From contig JAPLDU010000085.1 in assembly GCA_026391255.1 (NCBI GenBank), forward strand, positions 28,891-92,890: a stretch of 64,000 nucleotides of DNA. The letters are read 5' to 3'. The stretch is from Bacteroidia bacterium (lineage in GTDB: Bacteria; Bacteroidota; Bacteroidia; Bacteroidales; JAPLDU01). The position numbers and the translations under genes were made by a program. The notes under the pieces were generated by a model. The model saw only the letters and a list, made by a program, of their open reading frames with translations. It was not told where the DNA came from and did no database searches. The first letter of the stretch is position 1; every line of letters starts with the position of its first letter. Shown here piece after piece: positions 50,803 through 60,305 of the stretch.

Positions 50803-51888
50803 ATGAATATTGATGATTTGCTGAAAAAGACAACTGAGCTGGAATTTCTTACTGAAGAGGAAAGTTTATTCCTTTATGAAGAAGCATCAACGGCCGAGCT
50901 TGTTTTTACAGCAGATGAGCTAAGGAAAAAACATGTGCCACATGGAAAGGTGACCTGGATTATCGACAGGAATGTAAACATTACCAATCTTTGTATTTCA
51001 CAATGTAAATTTTGTAATTTTTGCCGGAAATCAGGCGATGAAGATGTATATGTCACCACCATTGAGGAGTACAGGAGAAAGATCAATGAGTTGTTCATGC
51101 TGGGTGGTGATCAGCTTCTTTTACAGGGAGGACTTCACCCGCAACTTGGTCTTTATTTTTACAGGGATCTGTTCAGTAAACTGAAATCTGAATTTCCCGG
51201 TTTGAAGCTGCATGCACTTGGCCCGCCAGAGATTGTTCATATAGCAAAAATGGAAAGATGCAGCCCGGAAAAGATATTAACGGAACTGGTGGCCGCCGGG
51301 CTTGACAGCCTGCCGGGTGCAGGCGCTGAAATTCTCGACGACCGGGTGCGTAAGATAATTTCACCCGCAAAGTGCTCCACCGATGAATGGATTGATGTGA
51401 TGCGCATTGCCCACAGGATGAACATTCTCACTTCGGCAACCATGATGCTTGGACATATTGAAACCAGGAGGGAAAGGATCAGGCACCTGTTGCGCATCCG
51501 TGACCTGCAGGCGGAAAGACCGGCCGGATCAACCGGATTTATAGCATTTATTCCGTGGCCATTCCAGGACAAAGGAACAGTTTTAAAAGAAAAACTTGGC
51601 GTGACAAATTCTGTCAGTACCGGCGAATATATCAGGACTATTGCCATAAGCAGAATGCTACTGCCGAACATCACCAACATACAGGCTTCATGGCTTACAG
51701 TGGGTAAAGATATTGCCCAGATATGCCTTCATGCCGGGGCTAACGATTTCGGTTCAATTATGATCGAAGAACATGTGGTATCATCAGCCGGCGCTTCATG
51801 GAAGTTTGATGCAGACGGTATTCAGAAAGCCATTTCAGAGGCCGGATTCGTCCCTGTGAGGCGGAATCAGAAATATGAGCATTTGTAA
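50803..51888 (+). CDS. mqnC: Cyclic dehypoxanthine futalosine synthase (menaquinone futalosine pathway, radical SAM)
   Basis: 361 aa; NITNLCISQCKFCNFCR radical SAM cluster motif; LLQGGLHPQLGLYFYRDLF; LPGAGAEILDDRVRKIISPAKCSTDEWIDVM. Confidence 0.92.
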   Translation: MNIDDLLKKTTELEFLTEEESLFLYEEASTAELVFTADELRKKHVPHGKVTWIIDRNVNITNLCISQCKFCNFCRKSGDEDVYVTTIEEYRRKINELFMLGGDQLLLQGGLHPQLGLYFYRDLFSKLKSEFPGLKLHALGPPEIVHIAKMERCSPEKILTELVAAGLDSLPGAGAEILDDRVRKIISPAKCSTDEWIDVMRIAHRMNILTSATMMLGHIETRRERIRHLLRIRDLQAERPAGSTGFIAFIPWPFQDKGTVLKEKLGVTNSVSTGEYIRTIAISRMLLPNITNIQASWLTVGKDIAQICLHAGANDFGSIMIEEHVVSSAGASWKFDADGIQKAISEAGFVPVRRNQKYEHL

Positions 51889-52225
51889 CTACTCAGGCCT
51901 TTAGGCTGTAGGCTTTTAGGAGTGATGAGTTATGAATTATGAGTTATGAGTTGTTACCTGATGCCTATTGCCCAACCTGGACAAGCCAGAACCTGACAAT
52001 AAATCACAAATCTCAAAATACAAATTACAAATAAATTTCAATCAAAAAAAATGACAAAATCAAAGTAGTATGTTTCGTTATTTGAAATTTTGATATTGTT
52101 AATTATTTGTTTTTTGTGATTTGTTTTTTGGAATTTTTTGCCAAAACTCGTCAAGATTCCAGAAATAAGGTACTAATACGTCTTCTAATAACTTACAGCC
52201 TAATAGCCTGAACAGTTACGAATAA
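51888..52225 (+). repeat. Nested palindromes: outer gtaact-caggc-ttaggctgta arms enclosing family B copy 6
   Basis: Outer taactactcaggcctttaggctgtagg / cttacagcctaatagcctgaacagttac; inner accagaacc(aaac)...tgccaaaactcgtcaagattc. Confidence 0.65.
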
Positions 52226-52279
52226 TTATATGTGTGAAGAAGTGACAAAGTGACGGGTGACAAAGTCACACGCACAACG

Positions 52280-54664
52280 TCATTTTATGAATGCATGGGT
52301 TAATATGATTCTGTCAGCATTTTCAATCCTGAGAATATAATTACCCTGTGATATATTGCCGGTACTGATGTTCAGCATATGCCTGCCACCCGCATTGGCG
52401 CTGCTTTTCTGATAAACGACCTGGCCTTCCTGGTTAATGATACTAATGTTAATATCAGTAATATAAGGAATATAATAATCAATTACCAGGTTATCCTTAA
52501 CAGGATTCGGATAGATCGTCATCCATGGCTGTTCAATTTCAGATGTACCTACCGTAACGATGATGTTATGACAAATATGGGCAACACATGTGGGATGAGC
52601 AAGATCGGTAATTGTCATGCAGATGCTGTATGTTCCCGACCCGCTGAAAGTATGCATGATCGAGCTGATATCTTCGGCTGTGCTGCCATCTCCGAAATCC
52701 CATACGATATGGAAATTTGCAGGATCAAATGTGGTGGTACAGGTAACATCAAGTAAATCAACGTTTGCATAAAATGATGCGGTAAGATTGCAGGTATTCA
52801 CCGACATTACCTGCTGATCGGTACAACCGGGGTTTGAATTTTCGGTAACAGTAAGAGTTACATAATATACACCCGGTTCAAGGTAAGTATGGTTAGGTGA
52901 ATTAGTTCCTGAAGTGGAAGTACTGTCGCCAAATTCCCATATTAAGCTGTATTGGCTGGTACTAAAGTAAGTGATGGTATGAAAATAATATATTGAGTTC
53001 ATCATTGTGTAATTGAAACTGGCATTAGCAGGGCATATTTCCGCCTGTATGGAATTTTCGGCTGAAGTAACACAATTTGGTATACTGGCATGGGTTATTG
53101 TAAGTACCACGATGTAAGTTCCCGCAGTAGAATAGGTATGATTTGCAGTAGTACCTCCCACCTGGATATACCCGTCACCAAAGTCCCAGTTTATATTATA
53201 CTCAGATGAATTATAAATTGTGTCTGTCAGAAATACAAATCCGAGATTATTGTTATCTGTCCAGGTAAAATTTATACTGGTCAGGGGGCAGGGTCCCCAC
53301 ACCGTTACCAACTGGGAAGTCGAATCTGTGCAATAAGAAAGAGCATTGTCATGTATCACGCAGCAAATAATATGTACACCTGTATCGGCATATAAATGGG
53401 TAATGGTATCTTGTCCCTGCACAATGGTGCCGTCTCCAAAATACCAGGTGATGGTATAAAGGCTTGGGTCAAAATACGTGTTTGTGCCGACATTTACAGA
53501 ATAGTCATTGGAATTAGCGTAAAACGCAGCATTAGCCAGGCATCCGTCAACAAATATATCTGTTGCGAAAGTATCGGTACAACTGGGGTTGCTGGTACTG
53601 GTCACTATCAGGCTGACATGAAAAGTATCTATCGTTGTATATACATGTGTCTGGCTGTATAAATATGATCCGGTATTTGTATTACCGTCACCGAAATTCC
53701 AGTAATAGGTAGTACCGTAACTATACGGAGCGTTGAAATTAACGGTATATCCATTGTTTGTATAGGTAAAATTGGCACTGGCATTGCAATAGGCTATAAC
53801 AATACTCTGGGTATAAACATTATGGCAGGTAGTATCGCTGATCTGTTCTACCGAAAAAGTGACAGTATATGTCCCGGAAGAGGCATATACATGCTGAGGA
53901 TCGTTCTGGTCATTGATGATTGTTCCGTCGCCAAAATTCCAGGACAGCTCATAAAGTGTTGTATCATAATCATGTGTAGAATTAAAATTTATGGTATATC
54001 CTGATGCCTGGATGTAAGTAAAATTAGCATTTGCCATGCAGTTGTTTATGTATACCGTGGCAGTAGCCGTATCCCCGCAGGTAGGATCTGCCAGCTGAAT
54101 AATCATAACAGTTGCAGTATAATTTCCTAAAGCCGCATATGTATGAACAGGATTCAGGGTGCCTGTCAGAACTGGTGTGCCGTCGCCAAAATTCCAGACG
54201 ATTGAATAAAGCGAAGGTAAATAAGTGTTATTACATGTAAAAGTGGCATCCATGCCATAGGTGGCGACGCTGAAAGTAGCGTTGGTCTGGCAGGGACAAA
54301 TAACCGTAAAAGTAAAAACGACAGCTCCTGAAGGAGATGCCGGTAAATTTGGTCCTCCTGATGCAATGGTATCCCCGATGGCATTGATCAGATTATAATG
54401 ATAATCATTATTTGAGGAATTCCCGACGACCCTGATCTGAACAGTTGATCCTTCGGTCAGGGATATTGTATAAGTTGCTGTTGCTCCATAGCAACTGTAC
54501 GATCCTCCAAGAGGAGACCCATTCTGAAATATCTGGATATATGAGTTTGACCATCCATACCCATATGTATCGCTCATATTAAGCGTAAAGTTGCATGTAT
54601 CGGCAAAAGAAACACCGGCAAACAATGCCAGAAACACAATTGAGGTAAATAACTTTTTCATCAT
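52280..54664 (-). CDS. PKD-repeat secreted protein with T9SS C-terminal sorting domain
   Basis: 794 aa; seven W.FGDG/S-type PKD motifs; C-terminal IYPNPVKDNLVIDYYI...GNYILRIENADRIILTHAFIK. Confidence 0.92.
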   Translation of the reverse strand: MMKKLFTSIVFLALFAGVSFADTCNFTLNMSDTYGYGWSNSYIQIFQNGSPLGGSYSCYGATATYTISLTEGSTVQIRVVGNSSNNDYHYNLINAIGDTIASGGPNLPASPSGAVVFTFTVICPCQTNATFSVATYGMDATFTCNNTYLPSLYSIVWNFGDGTPVLTGTLNPVHTYAALGNYTATVMIIQLADPTCGDTATATVYINNCMANANFTYIQASGYTINFNSTHDYDTTLYELSWNFGDGTIINDQNDPQHVYASSGTYTVTFSVEQISDTTCHNVYTQSIVIAYCNASANFTYTNNGYTVNFNAPYSYGTTYYWNFGDGNTNTGSYLYSQTHVYTTIDTFHVSLIVTSTSNPSCTDTFATDIFVDGCLANAAFYANSNDYSVNVGTNTYFDPSLYTITWYFGDGTIVQGQDTITHLYADTGVHIICCVIHDNALSYCTDSTSQLVTVWGPCPLTSINFTWTDNNNLGFVFLTDTIYNSSEYNINWDFGDGYIQVGGTTANHTYSTAGTYIVVLTITHASIPNCVTSAENSIQAEICPANASFNYTMMNSIYYFHTITYFSTSQYSLIWEFGDSTSTSGTNSPNHTYLEPGVYYVTLTVTENSNPGCTDQQVMSVNTCNLTASFYANVDLLDVTCTTTFDPANFHIVWDFGDGSTAEDISSIMHTFSGSGTYSICMTITDLAHPTCVAHICHNIIVTVGTSEIEQPWMTIYPNPVKDNLVIDYYIPYITDINISIINQEGQVVYQKSSANAGGRHMLNISTGNISQGNYILRIENADRIILTHAFIK

Positions 54665-54737
54665 CGTAATTTTTAATATTTCTGAAAATATCCTTTATAT
54701 AAAAAAACAAATATATGAAATTATTAAGAGAATATTA

Positions 54738-55340
54738 AGAATTTGTTTTGAATTTTTAAAAAATTCAAGTTTTTGATACATTTAATTTTTACCCATCCCT
54801 GACCTCTCCCTGCCAGCCTACTCTTTATACACATCTTTTCAGATTATATCTAAATTATTGATTATTACTTTCTTTTGCAACCACCAAAAGAAAGTAATCA
54901 AAGAAAAGTCACCGCTGCAGATGAATTTGCTGAATTCTACAGAAAATTTGTCTTCACGCAGCCCAAGCCGTACCGGAATTTGCATGTTCCTGTAAATATT
55001 AATTCTTCCGCCGGTACTCGTGGGCTGCTTGCCAGTCCCTGCACACACAAATTTTCTTTGAATTCTACGCAAATTAATCTGAGGCGGTTTCCCTGATGCT
55101 CTATGTGAATTGCAATTATTTGGGATAGCTGAAAAAGTCAAATCTTATTTTACAAGTCATTGTTATCAAATATGAATGCGAAGCATAAAATATAAAATTC
55201 CTTATCAACGAATTGCTGTTTGAGTGAAGTCGAGGATGGTGTCTGAGCTTGCCGAAGACCGAGACGGAACGAGTTCAATTCGTTAAGTCTTTTTTGCATA
55301 CTTTTTGTGACGACAAGAAAATCATCTGGTAAAATTTATA
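54738..55340 (+). mobile_element. Chimeric family A element, copy A5, with alternative 5' giant hairpin
   Basis: 5' end tttgttttgaattttt, ttactttcttttg/caaaagaaagtaa hairpin, 178-bp hairpin 54911-55088, then the standard gcgaagcataaaat...ctttttgtgacgacaa...aaatcatctggtaaa 3' module. Confidence 0.65.
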
Positions 55341-55544
55341 CATTATCTAAATAATTACCTGAAATAATGCCTGAGCTTGCCTGAATAAAGTAAAAAAAAT
55401 GTTATCAGGTACTTAAGACAGCAACTTACCAACATGTTGTCACTAATCTTATTCCGGTGAATCGGATTTAATTTTCAAATTTGCACATTTTCACATTTTC
55501 AAATTAATCTTGATTATTATGCTTTGAAAACCAGCAGGAAATAT

Positions 55545-56648
55545 TTATTTTTCAAATACTGAAATTGTGCTGTGTTCGGCATAAATATTCAGCCGTGAAT
55601 CTGTGGTTGATTTACCGATAGCGCCGAATCTGTATAATTTCTTCAGGTCAGGGTCAATCACTTGTTCCTTCAGTTTTGAAAAATCTTTCGGGCAGTTGAA
55701 TTTTACGTCAATATAGGTTATATCAGCATAAAATGAGGATTTCTTTTCAAAATAAAAATTAAGATTTGTGTATTGGGAACTGACATTGATCATGGAAAAA
55801 GTCTTTGGAATAAAATCAATATCGAGATTTCCGTAATTCATTTTGAAATTCAGTTCATGGTACAGATTGTTTATATTAAGATCGGTAAATGATATTTCGC
55901 CCCGGAAAAAATTAACTTCATTGATGGTATATTTATCTCTTTTAGAATTTATTTTCAGGTCGTTGCAACCTTCAATGGTGATTTTGGAAGACTTGCTGTC
56001 GATATTCAGATAGTCGGTTTGTTTCAGGCTCAGGCTTCCATAGGATACTTCTATCCTGCCGCTGTCAATGGAATTGATAAAACCATTGCCGAATTTCAGG
56101 GTAATGTCTGTTTTACCGCTGAGGTTATTTGCTTTTACATCCCCGTTTAACAGAATAAGTTTCAGATCGGAACTTATATCATTCATGAAAACATCCCCGT
56201 ATTTGTTGTCTATCACAATATTCGTCTTTACCGGCACATAAACCGAATAATTGATATTCACATCGTTGTCGCCAATGGTGAGCGGTTCGGCCAGGCTGAT
56301 GATCTCGCTCAGGATATTTACAAACGAACTGCTGAAGGTGGTTTTGACATTTACATAATTATTATCCACGGTAAAATCAAAATCAATGGAACTCATGATT
56401 TTATTAAGCCTGCCTTCATTGTCGGCCTTTGCAGAGAGGCCTATTTCAATACGGATTGAATCACTTTCCCGTGTAAATACCTGTATTTTTCCATATTTGT
56501 TTGAGATATCGAGTGTAGCGCCCGGTTCTGTTTTGAATACCCGTGTAATTTTTCTGGATTCAGAAAAGGGTTGAGCTACAATTGTTCCATAAGTGATTGA
56601 TAATAATAAAAAAGAAAAAAACCAACGGCTATATTTCGTGCTTTTCAT
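55545..56648 (-). CDS. DUF4097-like putative secreted protein in the sigma/anti-sigma operon
   Basis: Start MKSTKYSRWFFSFLLLSITYGTIVAQ (track start 56669 is a TTG); VDNNYVNVKTTF, TNIVIDNKYGDVFMNDISSDLKL repeats. Confidence 0.7.
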   Translation of the reverse strand: MKSTKYSRWFFSFLLLSITYGTIVAQPFSESRKITRVFKTEPGATLDISNKYGKIQVFTRESDSIRIEIGLSAKADNEGRLNKIMSSIDFDFTVDNNYVNVKTTFSSSFVNILSEIISLAEPLTIGDNDVNINYSVYVPVKTNIVIDNKYGDVFMNDISSDLKLILLNGDVKANNLSGKTDITLKFGNGFINSIDSGRIEVSYGSLSLKQTDYLNIDSKSSKITIEGCNDLKINSKRDKYTINEVNFFRGEISFTDLNINNLYHELNFKMNYGNLDIDFIPKTFSMINVSSQYTNLNFYFEKKSSFYADITYIDVKFNCPKDFSKLKEQVIDPDLKKLYRFGAIGKSTTDSRLNIYAEHSTISVFEK

Positions 56649-57192
56649 CTTTAGTTGCAGCATTATCAAAATCGTGGAATTTATTCAGAATATCTTCCAG
56701 TACCTGGAGTCTCAGCCTGTAATTCTGAATCAGCGCTTCAATCACTTCCTTGTTTGCAATATTGTCTTTCAGGTCTTTTTTCAACTGACTGTAAACATTA
56801 TCCAGTTCTTTCAGATCGTAATTCAATTCCTTGTTAATTTCAGGATTATTGGATGTATACTTCTGTACTTCCTTGAGCCTGTCGTTGACCATGGTAGAAT
56901 AATACTGTTCGGCTTTCTGAAATTCTTTGATACGGGCGTCGTTCAGACCTGCTGTTTTGGCTGCTTCTTTACCTGAATATTCAGCACGGTGCATATATTC
57001 AGAACTCAGAAAAGCGCTGAAAAAAACAACCACCAGTATGGCTGCTTTCCATATTAGTCCGTTCCAGTTGAGCGATAACAACTTAACCCTTCGCTGGTGC
57101 GAAATGATCTTATTCCACAAGCCCGGAGCAGGTTCATAAATATCAAACTTTTCGCGATTCTCTGTAATAAACTGTTCGATTTTGTCTTTCAT
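56629..57192 (-). CDS. Putative anti-sigma factor-like membrane protein
   Basis: 187 aa; cytosolic N-terminus, one TM (GLIWKAAILVVVFFSAFLSSEY), coiled coil; directly downstream of an ECF sigma gene. Confidence 0.65.
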   Translation of the reverse strand: MKDKIEQFITENREKFDIYEPAPGLWNKIISHQRRVKLLSLNWNGLIWKAAILVVVFFSAFLSSEYMHRAEYSGKEAAKTAGLNDARIKEFQKAEQYYSTMVNDRLKEVQKYTSNNPEINKELNYDLKELDNVYSQLKKDLKDNIANKEVIEALIQNYRLRLQVLEDILNKFHDFDNAATKDEKHEI

Positions 57193-57196
57193 TTTT

Positions 57197-57745
57197 TTAT
57201 TTATTAGCTGCCAGTATTTCTTTCAGTTTATTTTTTGCCCTCAGGTACTGCGATTTTGATGTTGATTCCGTAATTCCCAGAATTTCGGAAATCTCGGAAT
57301 GATCATAACCTTCGAACAAATATAGTGAAATTATTATTCTGTAACCATCGGGCAATTTTTCAATAGCTTCTCTAACTTTATTTACTTCAAGTTTTAAATC
57401 TGTTTCTTCCTCGTTAATATCTTCGAGATCAAGATCCTGAATATTTTCTGTCAGTACAATATCAGCTTTCTTTTTTTTCAGGCTGTTGATACATTTATTG
57501 ATCACAATTTTCTTCAGCCAGGCACCAAACGATGATTCATACCTGAACGTCTGGAGTTTTGAAAAAGCTTCAATAAACGATTCCTGCAACAAATCTTCCG
57601 CCTCGCCTGCATTCTTCATCATCCTCATGCAAATATTGAACATGGCCTTTGCATATAGCTGATATAACTGAAACTGAGCCTTAGAGTTGCCTGTTTTGCT
57701 GAGCTCAATTATCTCTTTATGTATATCAGCAAATATTTCAGCCAC
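57197..57745 (-). CDS. RNA polymerase ECF sigma-70 factor
   Basis: 182 aa; NAGEAEDLLQESFIEAFSKLQTFRYESSFGAWLKKIVINKCINSLKKKK; ISLYLFEGYDHSEISEILGITESTSKSQYLRAKNKLKEIL; GTG start. Confidence 0.93.
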   Translation of the reverse strand: MAEIFADIHKEIIELSKTGNSKAQFQLYQLYAKAMFNICMRMMKNAGEAEDLLQESFIEAFSKLQTFRYESSFGAWLKKIVINKCINSLKKKKADIVLTENIQDLDLEDINEEETDLKLEVNKVREAIEKLPDGYRIIISLYLFEGYDHSEISEILGITESTSKSQYLRAKNKLKEILAANK

Positions 57746-57812
57746 GACTTATTTGCTCTGTTAAAATGACAAGATGAAAAAATAAAAGTTGCATATCAGC
57801 CATTATCCCTTG

Positions 57813-58595
57813 TTAAAAATCCCGGAGAGCATCCTTTTTCCTTGAAAGTTTTTCGGAATCGCTGAGAACGTCATTCCCAAGTACTGCATTTTCCCAACTT
57901 CCGTACATCGGGTTAGGTAAGATGATACAATGCATGTTAAAGTCCTTTTCCTGAAACTCTTTATCTGAATTTTTCATATTTTGAAAAACCTGCACTGTTG
58001 ACTCTTCAGGGAAATCATTAATATTATCACCAACATACAATAATACATTATAATTTGCTGATATTGAAGCAAAACGTTTTTGTTTGGAAGCTTCGTCCTT
58101 ACGTAATATCAGGTGGTCAGGATCGGCAAAGGCAAAACTTTCATTTTTAAGGTTTTTCAAAGTAGATTCGAACTCATCGGTTTTCCTGTTTGATACATAA
58201 AATACTTCCACGTTCCTTGAACCGGCGTATCGTGTAAATGCTGCTGCTCCCGGCAGACCATGGGCTATAGCCAGGTCGGTCCACTGCTTCCAGGTTTGCG
58301 GGTTGTACGTAATTCCGCTTTTGATTAGTTTTGCTTCAAACGGACTGTTATCAAGCACTGATTCATCAATGTCAGTGATCACTGCTTTCTTTTTTGCTGA
58401 TGTAGCGCTTGTAATATTCATATCAAGCAACTGCCTTGCCTGATTAAATGATTGTGAATAAATGGCATGCATTTCAGGCGATGTCTGAAACCATAAGGTC
58501 GCATTCAGAAGATAATCAGATAAGCCTTCTTTGTCCCCGCTGATCATAAATGATGAACATATGATCATCAGGAGTATTACGGTATATTTTCGCAT
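57813..58595 (-). CDS. 5'-nucleotidase / acid phosphatase, lipoprotein e(P4)-like (HAD superfamily)
   Basis: 260 aa; KKKAVITDIDESVLDNSPFEAKLI, EVFYVSNRKTDEFESTLKNL, LLYVGDNINDF, ILPNPMYGSWENAV. Confidence 0.9.
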   Translation of the reverse strand: MRKYTVILLMIICSSFMISGDKEGLSDYLLNATLWFQTSPEMHAIYSQSFNQARQLLDMNITSATSAKKKAVITDIDESVLDNSPFEAKLIKSGITYNPQTWKQWTDLAIAHGLPGAAAFTRYAGSRNVEVFYVSNRKTDEFESTLKNLKNESFAFADPDHLILRKDEASKQKRFASISANYNVLLYVGDNINDFPEESTVQVFQNMKNSDKEFQEKDFNMHCIILPNPMYGSWENAVLGNDVLSDSEKLSRKKDALRDF

Positions 58596-58712
58596 ATTTG
58601 TAAATCCTGGCTGGTAAAAATATAATATTTTTTCTTTTCAAACGAAAAATAAGTCACAAGTGTTGTAACATTTAATATGGCTGATCCGTCATGCAGCCAG
58701 TTTGTATTTTGA

Positions 58713-59198
58713 ATGACCACCGGAGAGTTCAATAAAAGTGTCGACAACTATGCCGACAATGTGTATCGTTTTATTCTTAAATCTATTAAGGATGAGGATA
58801 AAGCAAAGGACATTGTACAGGACTCATTTGAAAAGCTCTGGATGAATGTTGATTCGGTATCTTTTACAAAAGTACGTCCTTACCTGTTTACAACGGCTTA
58901 TCATACCATGATTGACGTGATCAGAAGGGATAAGAAGAAAACAGATTTTGAATCGGTAAATTTATCGGCATATTCACATACCGAACAATATTCTGATCTG
59001 CAGGAAATACTGAATGAAGCGCTTGGGAAGCTTTCCGAAATACAGCGTTCGGTGATCCTTCTCCGGGATTATGAAGGATATTCTTACGAAGAAATCGGGG
59101 AAATCACCGGCCTGAATGAATCACAGGTGAAGGTGTACATCTACCGTGCCCGTTTGTTTCTGAAAAATTATATTGTCAGCCCTGAAACGGTTTTATAG
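58713..59198 (+). CDS. RNA polymerase ECF sigma-70 factor
   Basis: 161 aa; DKAKDIVQDSFEKLWMNVDSV...VILLRDYEGYSYEEIGEITGLNESQVKVYIYRARLFLKNYI. Confidence 0.93.
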   Translation: MTTGEFNKSVDNYADNVYRFILKSIKDEDKAKDIVQDSFEKLWMNVDSVSFTKVRPYLFTTAYHTMIDVIRRDKKKTDFESVNLSAYSHTEQYSDLQEILNEALGKLSEIQRSVILLRDYEGYSYEEIGEITGLNESQVKVYIYRARLFLKNYIVSPETVL

Positions 59199-59207
59199 TG
59201 TAATATT

Positions 59208-60305
59208 ATGATCATCGACCGGAACAACTATGAATCTTTTTTTCTTGATTACCTTGATGGTAGTCTTCCGGCCGGGCTTTTGCCTCAACTGAAAATATTT
59301 CTTGATAACAACCCTGACCTGGCTTCCGAACTGGAAGAATTGCAAAATGACGGCATGATGAGCTTAACGCCTGAAACTACCGTTTTCATCGGCCGCGAAT
59401 CATTAAAAAAAACTGACAGATCTGACAGCAGAATGATCAGGGATTATTTTGATGAAACATGCATTGCTTTTCTGGAAGGAGATTTGAATGCTGAAGAAAA
59501 AACAGAATTTGACCAGCTACTTAAAAATGATCCCTCAAAAATGATCATTTTCAGACAATTTGAAAAGCTTCGTTTTTCCCCTGATCTGAACATACATTAC
59601 CCTGATGTATCTTCTCTGAAAAAATTTCCCGTCAGGCAAATTACTACAAGGAAGCTTATCCCGTATTTCGCGGTGGCTGCCTCATTGTTACTGCTGGTTA
59701 CACTCTGGTTCATACTGAGGGAACAATCCGGTAATCAAAAGGAGATCACTTCATCGGTGAAACATACCCCTGATAGTTCCGTCAATTCTGAATCTCAGCC
59801 AATAATGAATAACGGCAAAACAACGCTTTTGTCAGAAATTTCAATCAAAAAGAAAAGTCACAGTGGTTCAAAACGTACAGAACATATTCCTGCTAATATC
59901 ATTGCTATTAAATATGATGTTCTTTCTGCAAACAGAAGTACTGAAAATGACCCTGGCTCGGCTTTGATGCCGGCATACAGAGAAGTGAGTTCTATGAATT
60001 CAGATTTATTGTCTGTTGTTCCTGTTAATGAGATACTGACTACTTCAGCTGCCAATAAAAAAGAAACTGAATATCCAACTCCCGGTAAATTGATTTCCGG
60101 GTTGATCAAAAAGAAATTGCTCAGGAAAGAAGAAGATGAAAAATTGGATATCTGGACCATTGCAGGCGAAGGAGTCAGGCAGTTCGGCAAACTTACAGGT
60201 ACCGGAATGGTACTCACAAAACATTGCTCAGATCCTGATTGCAAAGTGGTTACCTATGCTCTTAACACCAAAGGATTTGAAATTTCTACACAGAAAAGCA
60301 AATAA
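59208..60305 (+). CDS. Putative anti-sigma factor / hypothetical TM protein
   Basis: 365 aa; N-terminal SFFLDYLDGSLPAGLLPQLKIFLDNNPDLASELEEL; one TM (LIPYFAVAASLLLLVTLWFIL); immediately downstream of an ECF sigma gene. Confidence 0.7.
   Translation: MIIDRNNYESFFLDYLDGSLPAGLLPQLKIFLDNNPDLASELEELQNDGMMSLTPETTVFIGRESLKKTDRSDSRMIRDYFDETCIAFLEGDLNAEEKTEFDQLLKNDPSKMIIFRQFEKLRFSPDLNIHYPDVSSLKKFPVRQITTRKLIPYFAVAASLLLLVTLWFILREQSGNQKEITSSVKHTPDSSVNSESQPIMNNGKTTLLSEISIKKKSHSGSKRTEHIPANIIAIKYDVLSANRSTENDPGSALMPAYREVSSMNSDLLSVVPVNEILTTSAANKKETEYPTPGKLISGLIKKKLLRKEEDEKLDIWTIAGEGVRQFGKLTGTGMVLTKHCSDPDCKVVTYALNTKGFEISTQKSK

Noticed and set aside
54839-55141. 100-aa minus and 73-aa plus ORFs over the giant hairpin
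   Set aside because: A palindrome naturally gives mirrored open frames; no ribosome-binding or family evidence.
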